Below are positions 51,448-60,986 of a DNA stretch of 64,000 nucleotides, piece after piece (position 1 is the stretch's first letter; every line of letters starts with the position of its first letter). This stretch comes from Flavobacteriales bacterium. Lineage in GTDB: Bacteria; Bacteroidota; Bacteroidia; Flavobacteriales_E; Vicingaceae. Location: NCBI GenBank assembly GCA_002401955.1, contig NVUQ01000014.1, positions 1-64,000 of the forward strand, read 5' to 3'. The translations under genes were made by a program, and so were the position numbers. The notes under the pieces are model-generated. The model saw nothing but the letters and a program-made list of their open reading frames with translations. It had not been told where the DNA came from and did not search any database.

Positions 51448-52423
51448 TTTTTGTACTCTTTTTGAAACCAACTATTTAAGTAGAGGGATAGCACTATATG
51501 AAACATTAGAAAAGCAATGTGAAAGCTTTCATTTGTACATTTTTGCATTTAATGACAAGAGTTTTGAAGTGCTCAATAAATTGGCGTTAAAACATGCAAC
51601 AATCATTTCACTTCAAGAGTTTGAAAATCAAGAATTGTTAGCCGTTAAAGATGATAGATCTGTAGGAGAGTATTGTTGGACATGTACATCCTCTACAATA
51701 AAATATTGTTTAGATAAATACAACTTAGAAGAGTGTACTTACCTTGATGCTGATTTGTATTTTTTCTCTTCGCCAAAAGTGTTGTTTGATGAATTAGGAA
51801 ATAATTCAACTTTAATAACATCCCATAGATATACACCTGAATATGATCAAACAGATTTGGCAGGTAAATATTGTGTGCAATTTATGGTGTTTAAGAATAA
51901 TAATGAAGGCTTAGAAGTTTTAAATTGGTGGGTTAATGCTTGTTTAGATTGGTGCTATGCTAGAGCAGAAGATGGTAAGTTTGGCGATCAAAAATACTTA
52001 GATAATTGGACATCGCAATTTAAAGGAGTACATGAATTAAACCATTTAGGTGGAGGAATTGCTCCTTGGAACGTTCAACAATATGATGTTTCAAAAAAAG
52101 ATGGAAAATTAGTTGGTATCGAAAAAAAATCTAAAAATAAATTTGATGCCGTTTTTTATCATTTTCATAATCTAAAATTTATAGAAAATGATAAAATAGA
52201 ATTGGGAGAGTATGTATTAACAAACGAGCAAATAGAACTATTTTACAAACCATATATTCAACATCTATATCAAATAAAAGAAAGAATTAGAAAAATTGAT
52301 AGTAGTTTTGATGCCAATGGAACAAAACCTTCATCTAGAACATTCAGAAGCAGAGCTAAATTAATTAAGCGAAGGGTGAAGGGTAATTATAATATTTATA
52401 AAAAAGAATATTTCTTAAAATAG
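51440..52423 (+). CDS. Glycosyltransferase, GT8-like
   Basis: A 327-residue protein starting MYNFCTLFETNYLSRGIALYETL, with a DxD motif in TYLDADLYFFSSP near residue 105 and GDQKYLDNWTSQF near 180, all consistent with a GT-A glycosyltransferase of the GT8 kind. The C-terminal 60 residues are positively charged. It ends exactly where the FdtA-like gene begins. Confidence 0.68.
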   Translation: MYNFCTLFETNYLSRGIALYETLEKQCESFHLYIFAFNDKSFEVLNKLALKHATIISLQEFENQELLAVKDDRSVGEYCWTCTSSTIKYCLDKYNLEECTYLDADLYFFSSPKVLFDELGNNSTLITSHRYTPEYDQTDLAGKYCVQFMVFKNNNEGLEVLNWWVNACLDWCYARAEDGKFGDQKYLDNWTSQFKGVHELNHLGGGIAPWNVQQYDVSKKDGKLVGIEKKSKNKFDAVFYHFHNLKFIENDKIELGEYVLTNEQIELFYKPYIQHLYQIKERIRKIDSSFDANGTKPSSRTFRSRAKLIKRRVKGNYNIYKKEYFLK

Positions 52424-52783
52424 ATGGCACACATAATTAATTTACCAACATTTGGAGACGATAGGGGTTCATTAACCATTATAGAAAAAGTATTACCTTT
52501 TGAGATAAAAAGACTGTATTACATTTATGGAGCTGATTCTAAAAGAGGAGGACATAGACATAAAACTACTACACAAGCTTTAATTACTCTTAATGGAAGC
52601 TGCGAAATTTTCATTAATAATGGAAAAACAACCGAAACAATTTTATTGGATAGTCCTGAAAAATGCTTGATTTTAGATAAGGATGATTGGCATACCATGG
52701 ATAAATTTACAGAAGGTTCTGTATTGTTGGTATTAGCATCGCATTATTACGATGTAGATGATTACATAGATGAAGAGTATTAG
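52424..52783 (+). CDS. dTDP-3,4-ketohexose isomerase, FdtA/QdtA-like cupin
   Basis: A 119-residue single-domain cupin of the FdtA/QdtA type, which moves the keto group of dTDP-4-keto-6-deoxyglucose from C4 to C3. The metal-free catalytic His pair is in [11 protein letters not shown] near residue 45, with DDWHTMDKF near residue 85. It is followed at once by a DegT aminotransferase, so together they would make a dTDP-3-amino-3,6-dideoxyhexose. RmlA and RmlB for the precursor are not in this window. Confidence 0.82.
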   Translation: MAHIINLPTFGDDRGSLTIIEKVLPFEIKRLYYIYGADSKRGGHRHKTTTQALITLNGSCEIFINNGKTTETILLDSPEKCLILDKDDWHTMDKFTEGSVLLVLASHYYDVDDYIDEEY

Positions 52784-52785
52784 TG

Positions 52786-53877
52786 ATGATAGAGTATGAA
52801 AATCTAAACAAAGTTAACGCTGCTTTATTTGAAAAGTATGAAGATAAATTTTCTTCTTTTTTAAAAAGCGGATGGTATATATTAGGAAACGATGTTCGAA
52901 CTTTTGAAAACGAGTTTGCCCAGTACTGTAACACGAATCATTGTGTAGGTGTAGCATCTGGCTTAGATGCTTTGGTATTGGCTTTAAACGCTTTTGATTT
53001 TGAAAAAGGGAGTGAAGTAATTGTACCATCAAATACATATATTGCAACAATTCTTGCTATTTTAAATAATGGATTAAAACCCGTTTTGGTAGAACCTAAT
53101 ATTGGGACATACAATATTGACCCAACAAAAATTGAAGAGAAAATAACCAATAAAACCAAAGCAATACTAGTCGTTCATTTATATGGTAAGTGTTGTGAAA
53201 TGGATGCTATTATGGATATAGCAAATCAATACAAATTAAAAGTTGTTGAGGATGCTGCTCAAGCACACGGAGCAAAATATAAAAATAAAATAACAGGTTC
53301 TTTTGGTGATTTTGGTGCTTTTAGTTTTTACCCAACCAAAAACTTAGGAGCTTTAGGAGATGCAGGAGCAATTACAACAAATAGTGAAGAGCTACAAACA
53401 ATTGTTAGAAGCCTTAGGAATTACGGTTCTGAAAAGAAGTATTACAACGATAGAATAGGGTTTAATTCACGTTTAGATGAAATACAAGCAGGCTTTTTAA
53501 GTATAAAGTTGAATATTTTAAATCAAATTACTGACCATAAAAGAAGCTTGGCTAAAATTTATTTAGAAGAGTTGAGTGATGCATTTATAAAACCAGTTGT
53601 TGATGAAAATTATTTAGATGTGTATCATATTTTTAATGTTCGACATCAAAAAAGAGATCAGTTAAAGTCATATTTGTTAGAAAATGACATTAAAACTGAG
53701 ATTCATTATCCTGTTGCACCACACCATCAAAAAGCAATAAAAGGTTTATTTGATGCTAACTATCCAATATCTGAAGAAATTCATAACACTACTTTGAGCT
53801 TACCAATATCTTATTTTCACTCTAAAGAAGATGTAATGAGAGTGGTGGAGACAATGAATAAATTTATTACATGTTAA
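52786..53877 (+). CDS. DegT/DnrJ/EryC1/StrS aminotransferase (FdtB/QdtB-like)
   Basis: A 363-residue sugar aminotransferase dependent on PLP. The frame offers a GTG at 52783 overlapping the FdtA stop by 1 bp, and an ATG at 52786; the ATG is preferred. The PLP lysine lies in [17 protein letters not shown] (Lys185), and [14 protein letters not shown] and [11 protein letters not shown] are family landmarks. With FdtA next to it, it should aminate C3 of dTDP-3-keto-6-deoxyhexose. It overlaps the next gene by 7 bp. Confidence 0.85.
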   Translation: MIEYENLNKVNAALFEKYEDKFSSFLKSGWYILGNDVRTFENEFAQYCNTNHCVGVASGLDALVLALNAFDFEKGSEVIVPSNTYIATILAILNNGLKPVLVEPNIGTYNIDPTKIEEKITNKTKAILVVHLYGKCCEMDAIMDIANQYKLKVVEDAAQAHGAKYKNKITGSFGDFGAFSFYPTKNLGALGDAGAITTNSEELQTIVRSLRNYGSEKKYYNDRIGFNSRLDEIQAGFLSIKLNILNQITDHKRSLAKIYLEELSDAFIKPVVDENYLDVYHIFNVRHQKRDQLKSYLLENDIKTEIHYPVAPHHQKAIKGLFDANYPISEEIHNTTLSLPISYFHSKEDVMRVVETMNKFITC

Positions 53878-54839
53878 AAAAGATAATTATTAAAATAGCA
53901 GAGATACTATTGTTACCGTTAACAGTTGTTTCAGCTATTTGGATGAAATTTTTGGCTAATGCAGGAATGCATAGAGCTACTATATCTGAAAAAATATTTA
54001 TGGCTGTTGGTGTAATGCCGATTAGAGATCATTATTATGAACCATTAATTAATCCAAAAAAACATTTAAAAAAATCATTAAGAGAAGATAGAAATTTACC
54101 AGGTTTAGATTTAAATATTAATGCACAGTTAGATTTATTAAGTAAGTTTAAGTTTAATGAAGAACTAGAAAACTTACCCTTAAACGAATCTGACAAAACA
54201 GCAGAACTCCAATTTTATTACAACAATGGTAGTTACATATCTGGTGATGCAGAGTATTTGTATAATATTGTTAGGCATTTCCAGCCAAAAAACATTATTG
54301 AAATAGGATCAGGTTATTCAACATTGATGGTGTTAGAGGCTGTAAGAAATATTAAGAAAGAAGATTCTAAATATAACCTTTCTCATACTTGTATAGAACC
54401 ATATGAACAGCCATGGCTCGAAAAAACAGGTGCATCTATTATTAGAAAAAAAGTAGAAGATATGGAGTTGAGTTTTTTCTCATCATTGGGAAATAATGAT
54501 ATTTTGTTTATAGATTCTTCACATATGGTAAGACCTCAAGGAGATGTTTTATATGAGTTTTTAGAAATATTACCAACCTTAAATTCTGGTGTTATTGTTC
54601 ATATTCATGATATTTTTACACCTAAAGATTATTTGGATGAGTGGGTTTTTGAAGATCATAAACATTGGAATGAACAATATGTTTTAGAAGCATTTTTAAG
54701 TAATAATAATGATTTTGAAATTATAGGAGCAGTCAATCACTTAATGCATAATTATAAAGAAGAATTATGTAAAACAGCTCCAATACTAAAAAATCAAAAA
54801 GATAGAGAACCAGGTTCTTTTTGGATTAGAAAAAAGTAA
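53871..54839 (+). CDS. Class I SAM-dependent methyltransferase
   Basis: A 322-residue methyltransferase with [18 protein letters not shown] as its SAM-binding segment near residue 140, [12 protein letters not shown] near 175 and [20 protein letters not shown] near 212, followed by VIVHIHDIF. This resembles class I O-methyltransferases of polysaccharide loci. It has a hydrophobic N-terminal segment ([12 protein letters not shown]), so it may sit at the membrane. It overlaps the aminotransferase gene by 7 bp. Confidence 0.75.
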   Translation: MLKKIIIKIAEILLLPLTVVSAIWMKFLANAGMHRATISEKIFMAVGVMPIRDHYYEPLINPKKHLKKSLREDRNLPGLDLNINAQLDLLSKFKFNEELENLPLNESDKTAELQFYYNNGSYISGDAEYLYNIVRHFQPKNIIEIGSGYSTLMVLEAVRNIKKEDSKYNLSHTCIEPYEQPWLEKTGASIIRKKVEDMELSFFSSLGNNDILFIDSSHMVRPQGDVLYEFLEILPTLNSGVIVHIHDIFTPKDYLDEWVFEDHKHWNEQYVLEAFLSNNNDFEIIGAVNHLMHNYKEELCKTAPILKNQKDREPGSFWIRKK

Positions 54840-54863
54840 TTAGATGCTAATTATTAGCTTAAT

Positions 54864-55625
54864 ATGAGTTTATTTGTTTCAATAATTACAGTTTCATACA
54901 ATAGTTCTAAAACTATTAAAGAGACTATAGAATCTGTACTAAATCAATCCTATCAAAATTTTGAATATATATTGGTAGATGGAAATTCTACTGATGGAAC
55001 CGTAGAAATAATTAAATCATACGAACAAAAATTTAAAGAAAAAGGGATTGCTTTTAAATGGAAAAGTGAAGATGATACTGGTATTTATGATGCATGGAAT
55101 AAAGGTGTTAAAATGGCTGATGCAACTTGGATAGCCTTTTTAGGGTCTGATGATGTTTATGAGTTAGATGCAATTCAATGTTATTATGATTATATTGATA
55201 AGAATAATGAAGAACTTAATTATGTGAGTTCTAAGGTTAAAATAATCAACAATAAACTAATAGACAAGATAGAGCACAAATGGGAGTGGAATGTGTTTAA
55301 AAAACAAATGATTATTGGCCATGTAGGTTCATTTCACCATCAATCTTATTTTAAAGAATACGGATTATTTGATACTAGCTATAAAATAGCAGGAGATTAT
55401 GAATTACTTTTAAGAGCTAAAAATAACCTTAAAGCTGGATTTTTACCAAAGTATACAGTAGTAATGAATGGAGATGGAGTTAGTTTAGATAATGTTAATA
55501 AAGCATTGTCAGAAGCCTATAGAGCTAGAGTCACTACAGGAGCAAGATTGAAATATTTAGCGTATATAGATTTTTTAATTATTCATCTAAAAATTAAAAT
55601 TAAAACCTTAATCAAAGGAAAATAG
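54864..55625 (+). CDS. Glycosyltransferase family 2
   Basis: A 253-residue GT2 glycosyltransferase of the WcaA kind. The N-terminal VSIITVSYNSSKTIKETIESV and VDGNSTDGT, the DDTGIYDAWNKG motif and the acidic LGSDDVYE motif near residue 95 are present. It should add one sugar of the repeat unit. It is followed 23 bp later by the polymerase gene. Confidence 0.85.
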   Translation: MSLFVSIITVSYNSSKTIKETIESVLNQSYQNFEYILVDGNSTDGTVEIIKSYEQKFKEKGIAFKWKSEDDTGIYDAWNKGVKMADATWIAFLGSDDVYELDAIQCYYDYIDKNNEELNYVSSKVKIINNKLIDKIEHKWEWNVFKKQMIIGHVGSFHHQSYFKEYGLFDTSYKIAGDYELLLRAKNNLKAGFLPKYTVVMNGDGVSLDNVNKALSEAYRARVTTGARLKYLAYIDFLIIHLKIKIKTLIKGK

Positions 55626-55648
55626 TTCGCTATTAATTAGTCGTAGTA

Positions 55649-56860
55649 ATGAAAATAAAGCTAATAAACATTATTGGACACATCTATTTTTTCTTCAATG
55701 TACTTGGGTTGCCAGCACCACTAACTTTCACCAATTTTATTTCTTTATTATATATTGATAAAATATTTAGAGTGAAAAATGCCATATTTTACGGTATTTA
55801 TATAGCTATAAGTCTAATATATTTAATTATTCATTTTAATAACGGGGTACATGAACCTTATTATCTAAAAACTTTTTTTTATAATCATTTACTATTCATA
55901 TCTACGTTAATTAGTTATTATTATGTAAAAAAAAACAAGTTATCTTTTGCACGCTTATTTGAATTGATAGCAAAATCATCATTGATTTTATTCGTTATTA
56001 ATATTGGGTTGTATTTTACAGAGTTTCAATCTATAGTATGGCAAGTACATGATTTTAATGCAGATATGCTTTCAATTCCTCGATATAAAGGGTTTACTTA
56101 TGAGGCGTCTTTTTATGCAACAATAATGAGTCCTGTTATTATTTATTTTTTCTTACAATTTATTTTTCACAAGAAGAAGAAAAGTCTTAGGTATCTAATA
56201 TATACAAGTATTCCATTTGCTTTAACATTGTCGTTGGGTGTTTATTTAGCACTATTTATAGCTCTTATTTTGGGTATCATATTTTTAATGGGTTATTATT
56301 TAAAAATTAAACAAATATTTTTTGCAGCTTTTTTAGGTGTACTGCTTGTCGCTGTTACTGTTAATGTTACTGATAACGTTATTTCTCAAAGAATAACATC
56401 TATACTAAAGGGAGAAGATGGATCAGTTAAAGGCAGAACAGTTGAAGCATTTTACCTGTCTAATATTATGGCTAAAGAAAAAAGTTTACTTTTTGGAATT
56501 GGACCAGGACAAATTAAAGTCAATGGAGAAAAAACAATTAGAGAATATTACAATTATCCCCCTTGGTATACAAGAGTAAGTATACCTAATGCATCTGCAG
56601 AAACATATGCTGTTTTTGGAGTGGTAGGTTTCATTTTAAGATTGTTATTTGAGTTATTCTTGTTTTTTCACTTTAAGGTATATAAGAATTATTTTAGTTT
56701 GATGCTTTTCATTTTTATATTTGTCTATCAGTTTACAGGTAGCTTTATTACGTCAACTGCAGAATATATGATATGGATTTTTGCTATAGTTCACCTGTTC
56801 CCAGATTTTAATATAAAAAATAATGAAAACTTTTTTAAACTTCTTTATCAAAAAAATTAA
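55649..56860 (+). CDS. O-antigen polymerase-like protein (Wzy)
   Basis: A 403-residue membrane protein with about ten helices, as expected of Wzy polymerases, which join repeat units in the periplasm. A large periplasmic loop with FGIGPGQIKVNGE lies before the last helices. Wzy proteins vary greatly in sequence, so the call is by topology and context. The next gene starts within its last 38 bp. Confidence 0.65.
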   Translation: MKIKLINIIGHIYFFFNVLGLPAPLTFTNFISLLYIDKIFRVKNAIFYGIYIAISLIYLIIHFNNGVHEPYYLKTFFYNHLLFISTLISYYYVKKNKLSFARLFELIAKSSLILFVINIGLYFTEFQSIVWQVHDFNADMLSIPRYKGFTYEASFYATIMSPVIIYFFLQFIFHKKKKSLRYLIYTSIPFALTLSLGVYLALFIALILGIIFLMGYYLKIKQIFFAAFLGVLLVAVTVNVTDNVISQRITSILKGEDGSVKGRTVEAFYLSNIMAKEKSLLFGIGPGQIKVNGEKTIREYYNYPPWYTRVSIPNASAETYAVFGVVGFILRLLFELFLFFHFKVYKNYFSLMLFIFIFVYQFTGSFITSTAEYMIWIFAIVHLFPDFNIKNNENFFKLLYQKN

Positions 56861-57515
56861 AGGAGAAAGCTATCAGTTAGATAGTAGAATTCCTTTAAGC
56901 TATTTGATTTACTTGGTATTGACTAGGATAATAATGCTTTTTAGAGGAATACTTTTATTCCCATTAAAAAAAATAATTTTTATTGGAAGAAGAACAAAAG
57001 TAAAATGTAGAACAAAAATTAAATTTGGAAAAGGGACATCGATTTCTGAAAATTGTTATTTAGACTGTATGTCAACCGAAGGTATTATTTTAGGTAACAA
57101 TGTTTCTGTAGGGCGAAATACAACGATAGAATGTAGTGGGAGTTTAAAGAATATTGGAAAAGGGTTACTTGTAGGGAATAACGTAGGTCTCGGAACACAT
57201 GGCTTTTTTGGCTGTGCAGGAGGAATAGAAATTGGCAATCATACTATTTTTGGAAATTATGTTAGCCTACATTCCGAAAATCATAACTACAGTAACTTGT
57301 CCATTCCAATAAGGGAACAAGGAGTAAACAGACAAGGTATCTTAATTGGAGAAGATTGTTGGATAGGAGCAAAAGTTACAATCTTAGATGGAGTAACAGT
57401 AGAACAAGGATGTATAATTGCAGCAGGATCTTTATTAAACAAAGGAACATATGCTAAAAATGGTATTTATGGTGGAGTACCAGCTAAATTATTAAAACTA
57501 AGAACAGAAGCGTAG
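56823..57515 (+). CDS. Left-handed beta-helix acyltransferase
   Basis: A 230-residue protein with one N-terminal amphipathic or membrane-like segment (LIYLVLTRIIMLFRGILLF) followed by a hexapeptide-repeat left-handed beta-helix. The HSENHNYSNLSIPIREQGV segment and WIGAKVTILDGVTVEQGCIIAAGS near residues 178-200 resemble CatB/WcaF-type O-acetyltransferases. Catalytic His is likely in the HSENH stretch. It probably acetylates a glycan. The gene begins inside the polymerase gene. Confidence 0.8.
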   Translation: MKTFLNFFIKKIKGESYQLDSRIPLSYLIYLVLTRIIMLFRGILLFPLKKIIFIGRRTKVKCRTKIKFGKGTSISENCYLDCMSTEGIILGNNVSVGRNTTIECSGSLKNIGKGLLVGNNVGLGTHGFFGCAGGIEIGNHTIFGNYVSLHSENHNYSNLSIPIREQGVNRQGILIGEDCWIGAKVTILDGVTVEQGCIIAAGSLLNKGTYAKNGIYGGVPAKLLKLRTEA

Positions 57516-57518
57516 TTT

Positions 57519-58595
57519 ATGAAAGTGTTAATAATTAGTAGGTCAACATTATATTCCTCTCCTGGAGGAGATTCTGTGCAAATTATAGAAACGGCAAAAG
57601 CAGTAAGGGAATTAGGAGTAGAAGTAGATATTAAATTGACTAATGAAACTATTAATTATGATAAGTACGATTTAATCCATTTTTTTAATATTATCCGACC
57701 TAATGATATCATTTATCATGTTAATAAATCGAATAAAAAGTTTGTTGTTTCTACCATTTTTGTTGATTATTCAGAATATGAAAAATTAAATAGAACAGGA
57801 ATACTTGGCACCCTATTTAAGATTTTATCCCCAGATCAATTGGAGTTTGTGAAATCTATAGCTAGATATATCGTAAACGGTGAAAAAATTAACGGTTACA
57901 GTTATTATTTTAAAGGGCATAAAGGAACAATAGAACATTTACTAAACAAGGCTAGCTTACTTTTACCCAATTCAGATAGCGAGTATAATAGACTAAAAAA
58001 GAGGTACAGCTTTGATAAAGATTATATTAAAGTACCAAATGCAGTAAGTACCGATTTTATTGATAAAAGTTCGGAGAATAAAAGAGAAGGCGTTATATGT
58101 GTTGGAAGAATTGAAGGACGAAAAAATCAATTAAACTTAATACGAGCATTAAAAGGAACAAATATTCCATTAACAATAATCGGAAATTATTCTCCAAATC
58201 ATAAAAGTTATTATGACTTATGTGTTGCGGAAGCCGGAGAAAATGTTACCATCTTAGGGCATTTGGGTAAGGATGAAATAATAGTACAATACAAGAAACA
58301 TAAGGCTCATATTTTACCAAGTTGGTTCGAAACAACTGGATTAAGCTCCTTAGAATCGGCAACAATGGGATGCAATGTTATTGTAACTGCTAAAGGCGAT
58401 ACACAAGAATATTTTGGAGAAGATGCATTTTATTGTGAACCAGATGATTTAAATTCAATTAGAACAGCTGTTGAAGAAGCCATTAAAGCAGATTTTAATA
58501 CAAAACTAAAAGAAAAAATTGTAGCAGAATACAGTTGGGGAAAAGCCGCAGAGAAAACAGTTGAAGCTTATAAAAAAACGATTCAATCGAATTAA
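57519..58595 (+). CDS. Glycosyltransferase family 4
   Basis: A 358-residue GT-B fold glycosyltransferase. The C-terminal half shows GRIEGRKNQLNLIRAL near residue 192 and the EX7E-type WFETTGLSSLESATMG near residue 270. The N-terminal half has the RSTLYSSPGGDSVQIIETAKAV acceptor-side opening. It should use a nucleotide-sugar donor to extend the repeat unit. It starts 3 bp after the acyltransferase gene. Confidence 0.83.
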   Translation: MKVLIISRSTLYSSPGGDSVQIIETAKAVRELGVEVDIKLTNETINYDKYDLIHFFNIIRPNDIIYHVNKSNKKFVVSTIFVDYSEYEKLNRTGILGTLFKILSPDQLEFVKSIARYIVNGEKINGYSYYFKGHKGTIEHLLNKASLLLPNSDSEYNRLKKRYSFDKDYIKVPNAVSTDFIDKSSENKREGVICVGRIEGRKNQLNLIRALKGTNIPLTIIGNYSPNHKSYYDLCVAEAGENVTILGHLGKDEIIVQYKKHKAHILPSWFETTGLSSLESATMGCNVIVTAKGDTQEYFGEDAFYCEPDDLNSIRTAVEEAIKADFNTKLKEKIVAEYSWGKAAEKTVEAYKKTIQSN

Positions 58596-58601
58596 AAAAA
58601 G

Positions 58602-59900
58602 TTGGATAAACTTAAATTATATATAGACAAGAGTATACAGCTTGCTTTATTCCTAGTAAGTGTTACTTTTCCCTTGTCTTTCAAAATTTCTAATATAGCT
58701 ATTGGTCTGTTAGTAATAACTTGGGTGTTACGAAAGCTCCTATTTAGAGAAAAGATTAGTTTTAAGCTAAATGGACAATTTTCTAAAGCGTGCGTTATTG
58801 CCTTTCTAGGATTATTTTTGTTACAAGTCTTTTCACTTTTGTATACTGATAATTTAAATTTAGGCTTGAAGTTTTTAGAATATAAATTATCCTTTTTAAT
58901 ATTACCTCTAATTATTTCAGATCTAGAAATAACTAAAGTACAGGTCATAAATCAACTTAAATACTTTGCATATTCAATAACATTTTTTTCAATACTCTTG
59001 TTGGCTAATTCAGGTGTTAATTATATTACAAAAGGAGAATTACTTACCTACCATAGTTTTACAGAAACCGATTCATTATTAGATGTTCATGCTGTTTTTT
59101 ATAGCTATTTCATTTTTTTTTCGATATTAATATTAACCTACTTTTATAGAAATGGATTAGGTATTAAAAATAAATATATAATTGCTTTAATGTCTTTGCC
59201 TCTTGTAGCTTCCCTTGTTTTTGCAGCTTCAAAAAATGTTATGGTAATAACATTTGTAACCATTGTTCTTTACTTATTCTTTATTCTGATAAAAGAGATT
59301 AGATGGAAGCAACTCGTGTTAGTTGGAGTAGGTTTGATATTAGCTCTATTTATGGTTGCTAAATTACCAATGGTTAAGAATAGAATAGTTGAATTAACCG
59401 ATTTTTCGGGAATAGAAAATTATGAGAAAATAAAAAATAGAGAAAAATTAACCGCTCCAGAACGTGAAGCACTTAATGGAACCTCCTTAAGATTAGCATT
59501 CTGGTATATAGGTATTACCGAAGTTTTTAATCATAATAGGATATTATTAGGTTTATCCCCTGGAGATAGTAAAGCTTTGTTGAACTTTAGGTATGATGAA
59601 CTTAATTTGTTGCCTTTTCTTGAAAATTACAATATGCATAACCAATTTGTACAAATGTTTGTAGAATTTGGAGTTGTAGGGCTCATATTGTATCTATGTT
59701 TAATAACTCTTCTAATATTAGCGAGTATCAAGAACAGAAATTTGTTAATGCTAATTTTTGTAGTTGGCTTTTTGTTCTTTCAATTATCCGAATCACTTTT
59801 AGAAAGAAATAAAGGCATCTTGTTTTTCGTTTTTTTCCTCCTACTTTTACTGAAATTGAATATAGAAAAGAGAAATGAAAATAGCAATAATTGGAACTAG
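58602..59900 (+). CDS. O-antigen ligase/polymerase-like protein
   Basis: A 432-residue membrane protein with about 11-12 helices. The segment MHNQFVQMFVEFGVVGLILY near residue 345 matches the periplasmic HxxxLxxxxexGxxGl signature of the Wzy_C/O-antigen ligase family. The start is a TTG at 58602: the upstream in-frame stop is only 9 bp before it and no ATG follows for some distance. It is the second polymerase or ligase-type protein of the cluster, so one of the two might ligate the glycan to a carrier. It overlaps the next gene by 26 bp. Confidence 0.72.
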   Translation: MDKLKLYIDKSIQLALFLVSVTFPLSFKISNIAIGLLVITWVLRKLLFREKISFKLNGQFSKACVIAFLGLFLLQVFSLLYTDNLNLGLKFLEYKLSFLILPLIISDLEITKVQVINQLKYFAYSITFFSILLLANSGVNYITKGELLTYHSFTETDSLLDVHAVFYSYFIFFSILILTYFYRNGLGIKNKYIIALMSLPLVASLVFAASKNVMVITFVTIVLYLFFILIKEIRWKQLVLVGVGLILALFMVAKLPMVKNRIVELTDFSGIENYEKIKNREKLTAPEREALNGTSLRLAFWYIGITEVFNHNRILLGLSPGDSKALLNFRYDELNLLPFLENYNMHNQFVQMFVEFGVVGLILYLCLITLLILASIKNRNLLMLIFVVGFLFFQLSESLLERNKGILFFVFFLLLLLKLNIEKRNENSNNWN

Positions 59901-60963
59901 AGGGATACCTAACCACTATGGTGGTTTCGAGCAGTTTGCTGAGTATTTATCATTAGGATTGGTAAATAAAGACCACGAAGTTTGGGTGTATAATTCTCAC
60001 CTTCACCCATATCAAGAAAAAAGTTGGAAAGGAGTAAACATCATTCATTGTAAGGATATGGAAGATAAGGTTGGAACAGCTGGTCAGTTTTTTTATGATT
60101 TAAATTGCATTTTAGACGCTCGAAAAAGAAACTTTGATATTATTCTTCAGCTAGGCTATACAAGTAGCTCTGTTTGGGGAGGCTTACTTCCTGAAAAACC
60201 TATTATAATTACCAATATGGATGGGTTGGAATGGAAGAGAAGTAAGTTCTCTAAAAAGGTACAGTACTTTTTAAAGAAAGCAGAAAAATGGGCAATTAAT
60301 ACAAGTGATCATTTGGTGGCTGATTCTGTAGGAATTCAGCAGCATTTAAAAACGAATTTTAATGTAGATTCAACTTATATACCCTATGGGGCTCACGTTT
60401 TTAATTCTCCCAATAAAGAGCTTTTAAAGACTTATAAATTAGAAGAGCACCAATATTCAATTTTAATTGCTCGAATGGAACCTGAAAACAATATAGAAAC
60501 AATATTAGATGGTTATCATAAAAGTGAGAATGAGAACCCTTTTTTAGTAATTGGTAAAACAGAAAATGAATTTGGAACTTATTTAAAAGAAAAATTTAAA
60601 GAGAACAATAAAATTCAATTTTTAGGAGGCATATATGATATTGAAGTATTAAACAATTTGCGCTACTACGCTGGGTTTTATTTTCATGGTCACTCAGTAG
60701 GAGGAACCAATCCCTCTTTACTTGAGGCAATGTCATCAGGAGCTTTTATTGTCGCAAACGATAATATTTTTAATAAAAGTATCTTAGAAAAAGAGGCGTT
60801 GTATTTTTTAAATAGTGATGATGTCGCAATAATTTTAACTGAAACAATAGAAGACAAAAGAGAGCATTTTGTTGCAAATAATATTCAAAAAATAAAAACC
60901 CTTTATACTTGGGATAAAATAATAAATGACTACGAAAAGTTATTTATTAAATTAGCAAAATAA
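59875..60963 (+). CDS. Glycosyltransferase (DUF1972/GT4 type)
   Basis: A 362-residue GT-B protein with the DUF1972 N-terminus (IAIIGTRGIPNHYGGFEQFAEYL) and a GT4-like C-terminal donor domain (IARMEPENNIETILDGYHKS near 198, HSVGGTNPSLLEAMSSGA near 285). Relatives are rhamnosyltransferase-like enzymes of exopolysaccharide loci. It starts 26 bp before the previous gene ends. The sugar donor cannot be named from sequence alone. Confidence 0.82.
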   Translation: MKIAIIGTRGIPNHYGGFEQFAEYLSLGLVNKDHEVWVYNSHLHPYQEKSWKGVNIIHCKDMEDKVGTAGQFFYDLNCILDARKRNFDIILQLGYTSSSVWGGLLPEKPIIITNMDGLEWKRSKFSKKVQYFLKKAEKWAINTSDHLVADSVGIQQHLKTNFNVDSTYIPYGAHVFNSPNKELLKTYKLEEHQYSILIARMEPENNIETILDGYHKSENENPFLVIGKTENEFGTYLKEKFKENNKIQFLGGIYDIEVLNNLRYYAGFYFHGHSVGGTNPSLLEAMSSGAFIVANDNIFNKSILEKEALYFLNSDDVAIILTETIEDKREHFVANNIQKIKTLYTWDKIINDYEKLFIKLAK

Positions 60964-60986
60964 TTACAATCGGATTAAACTAAACA

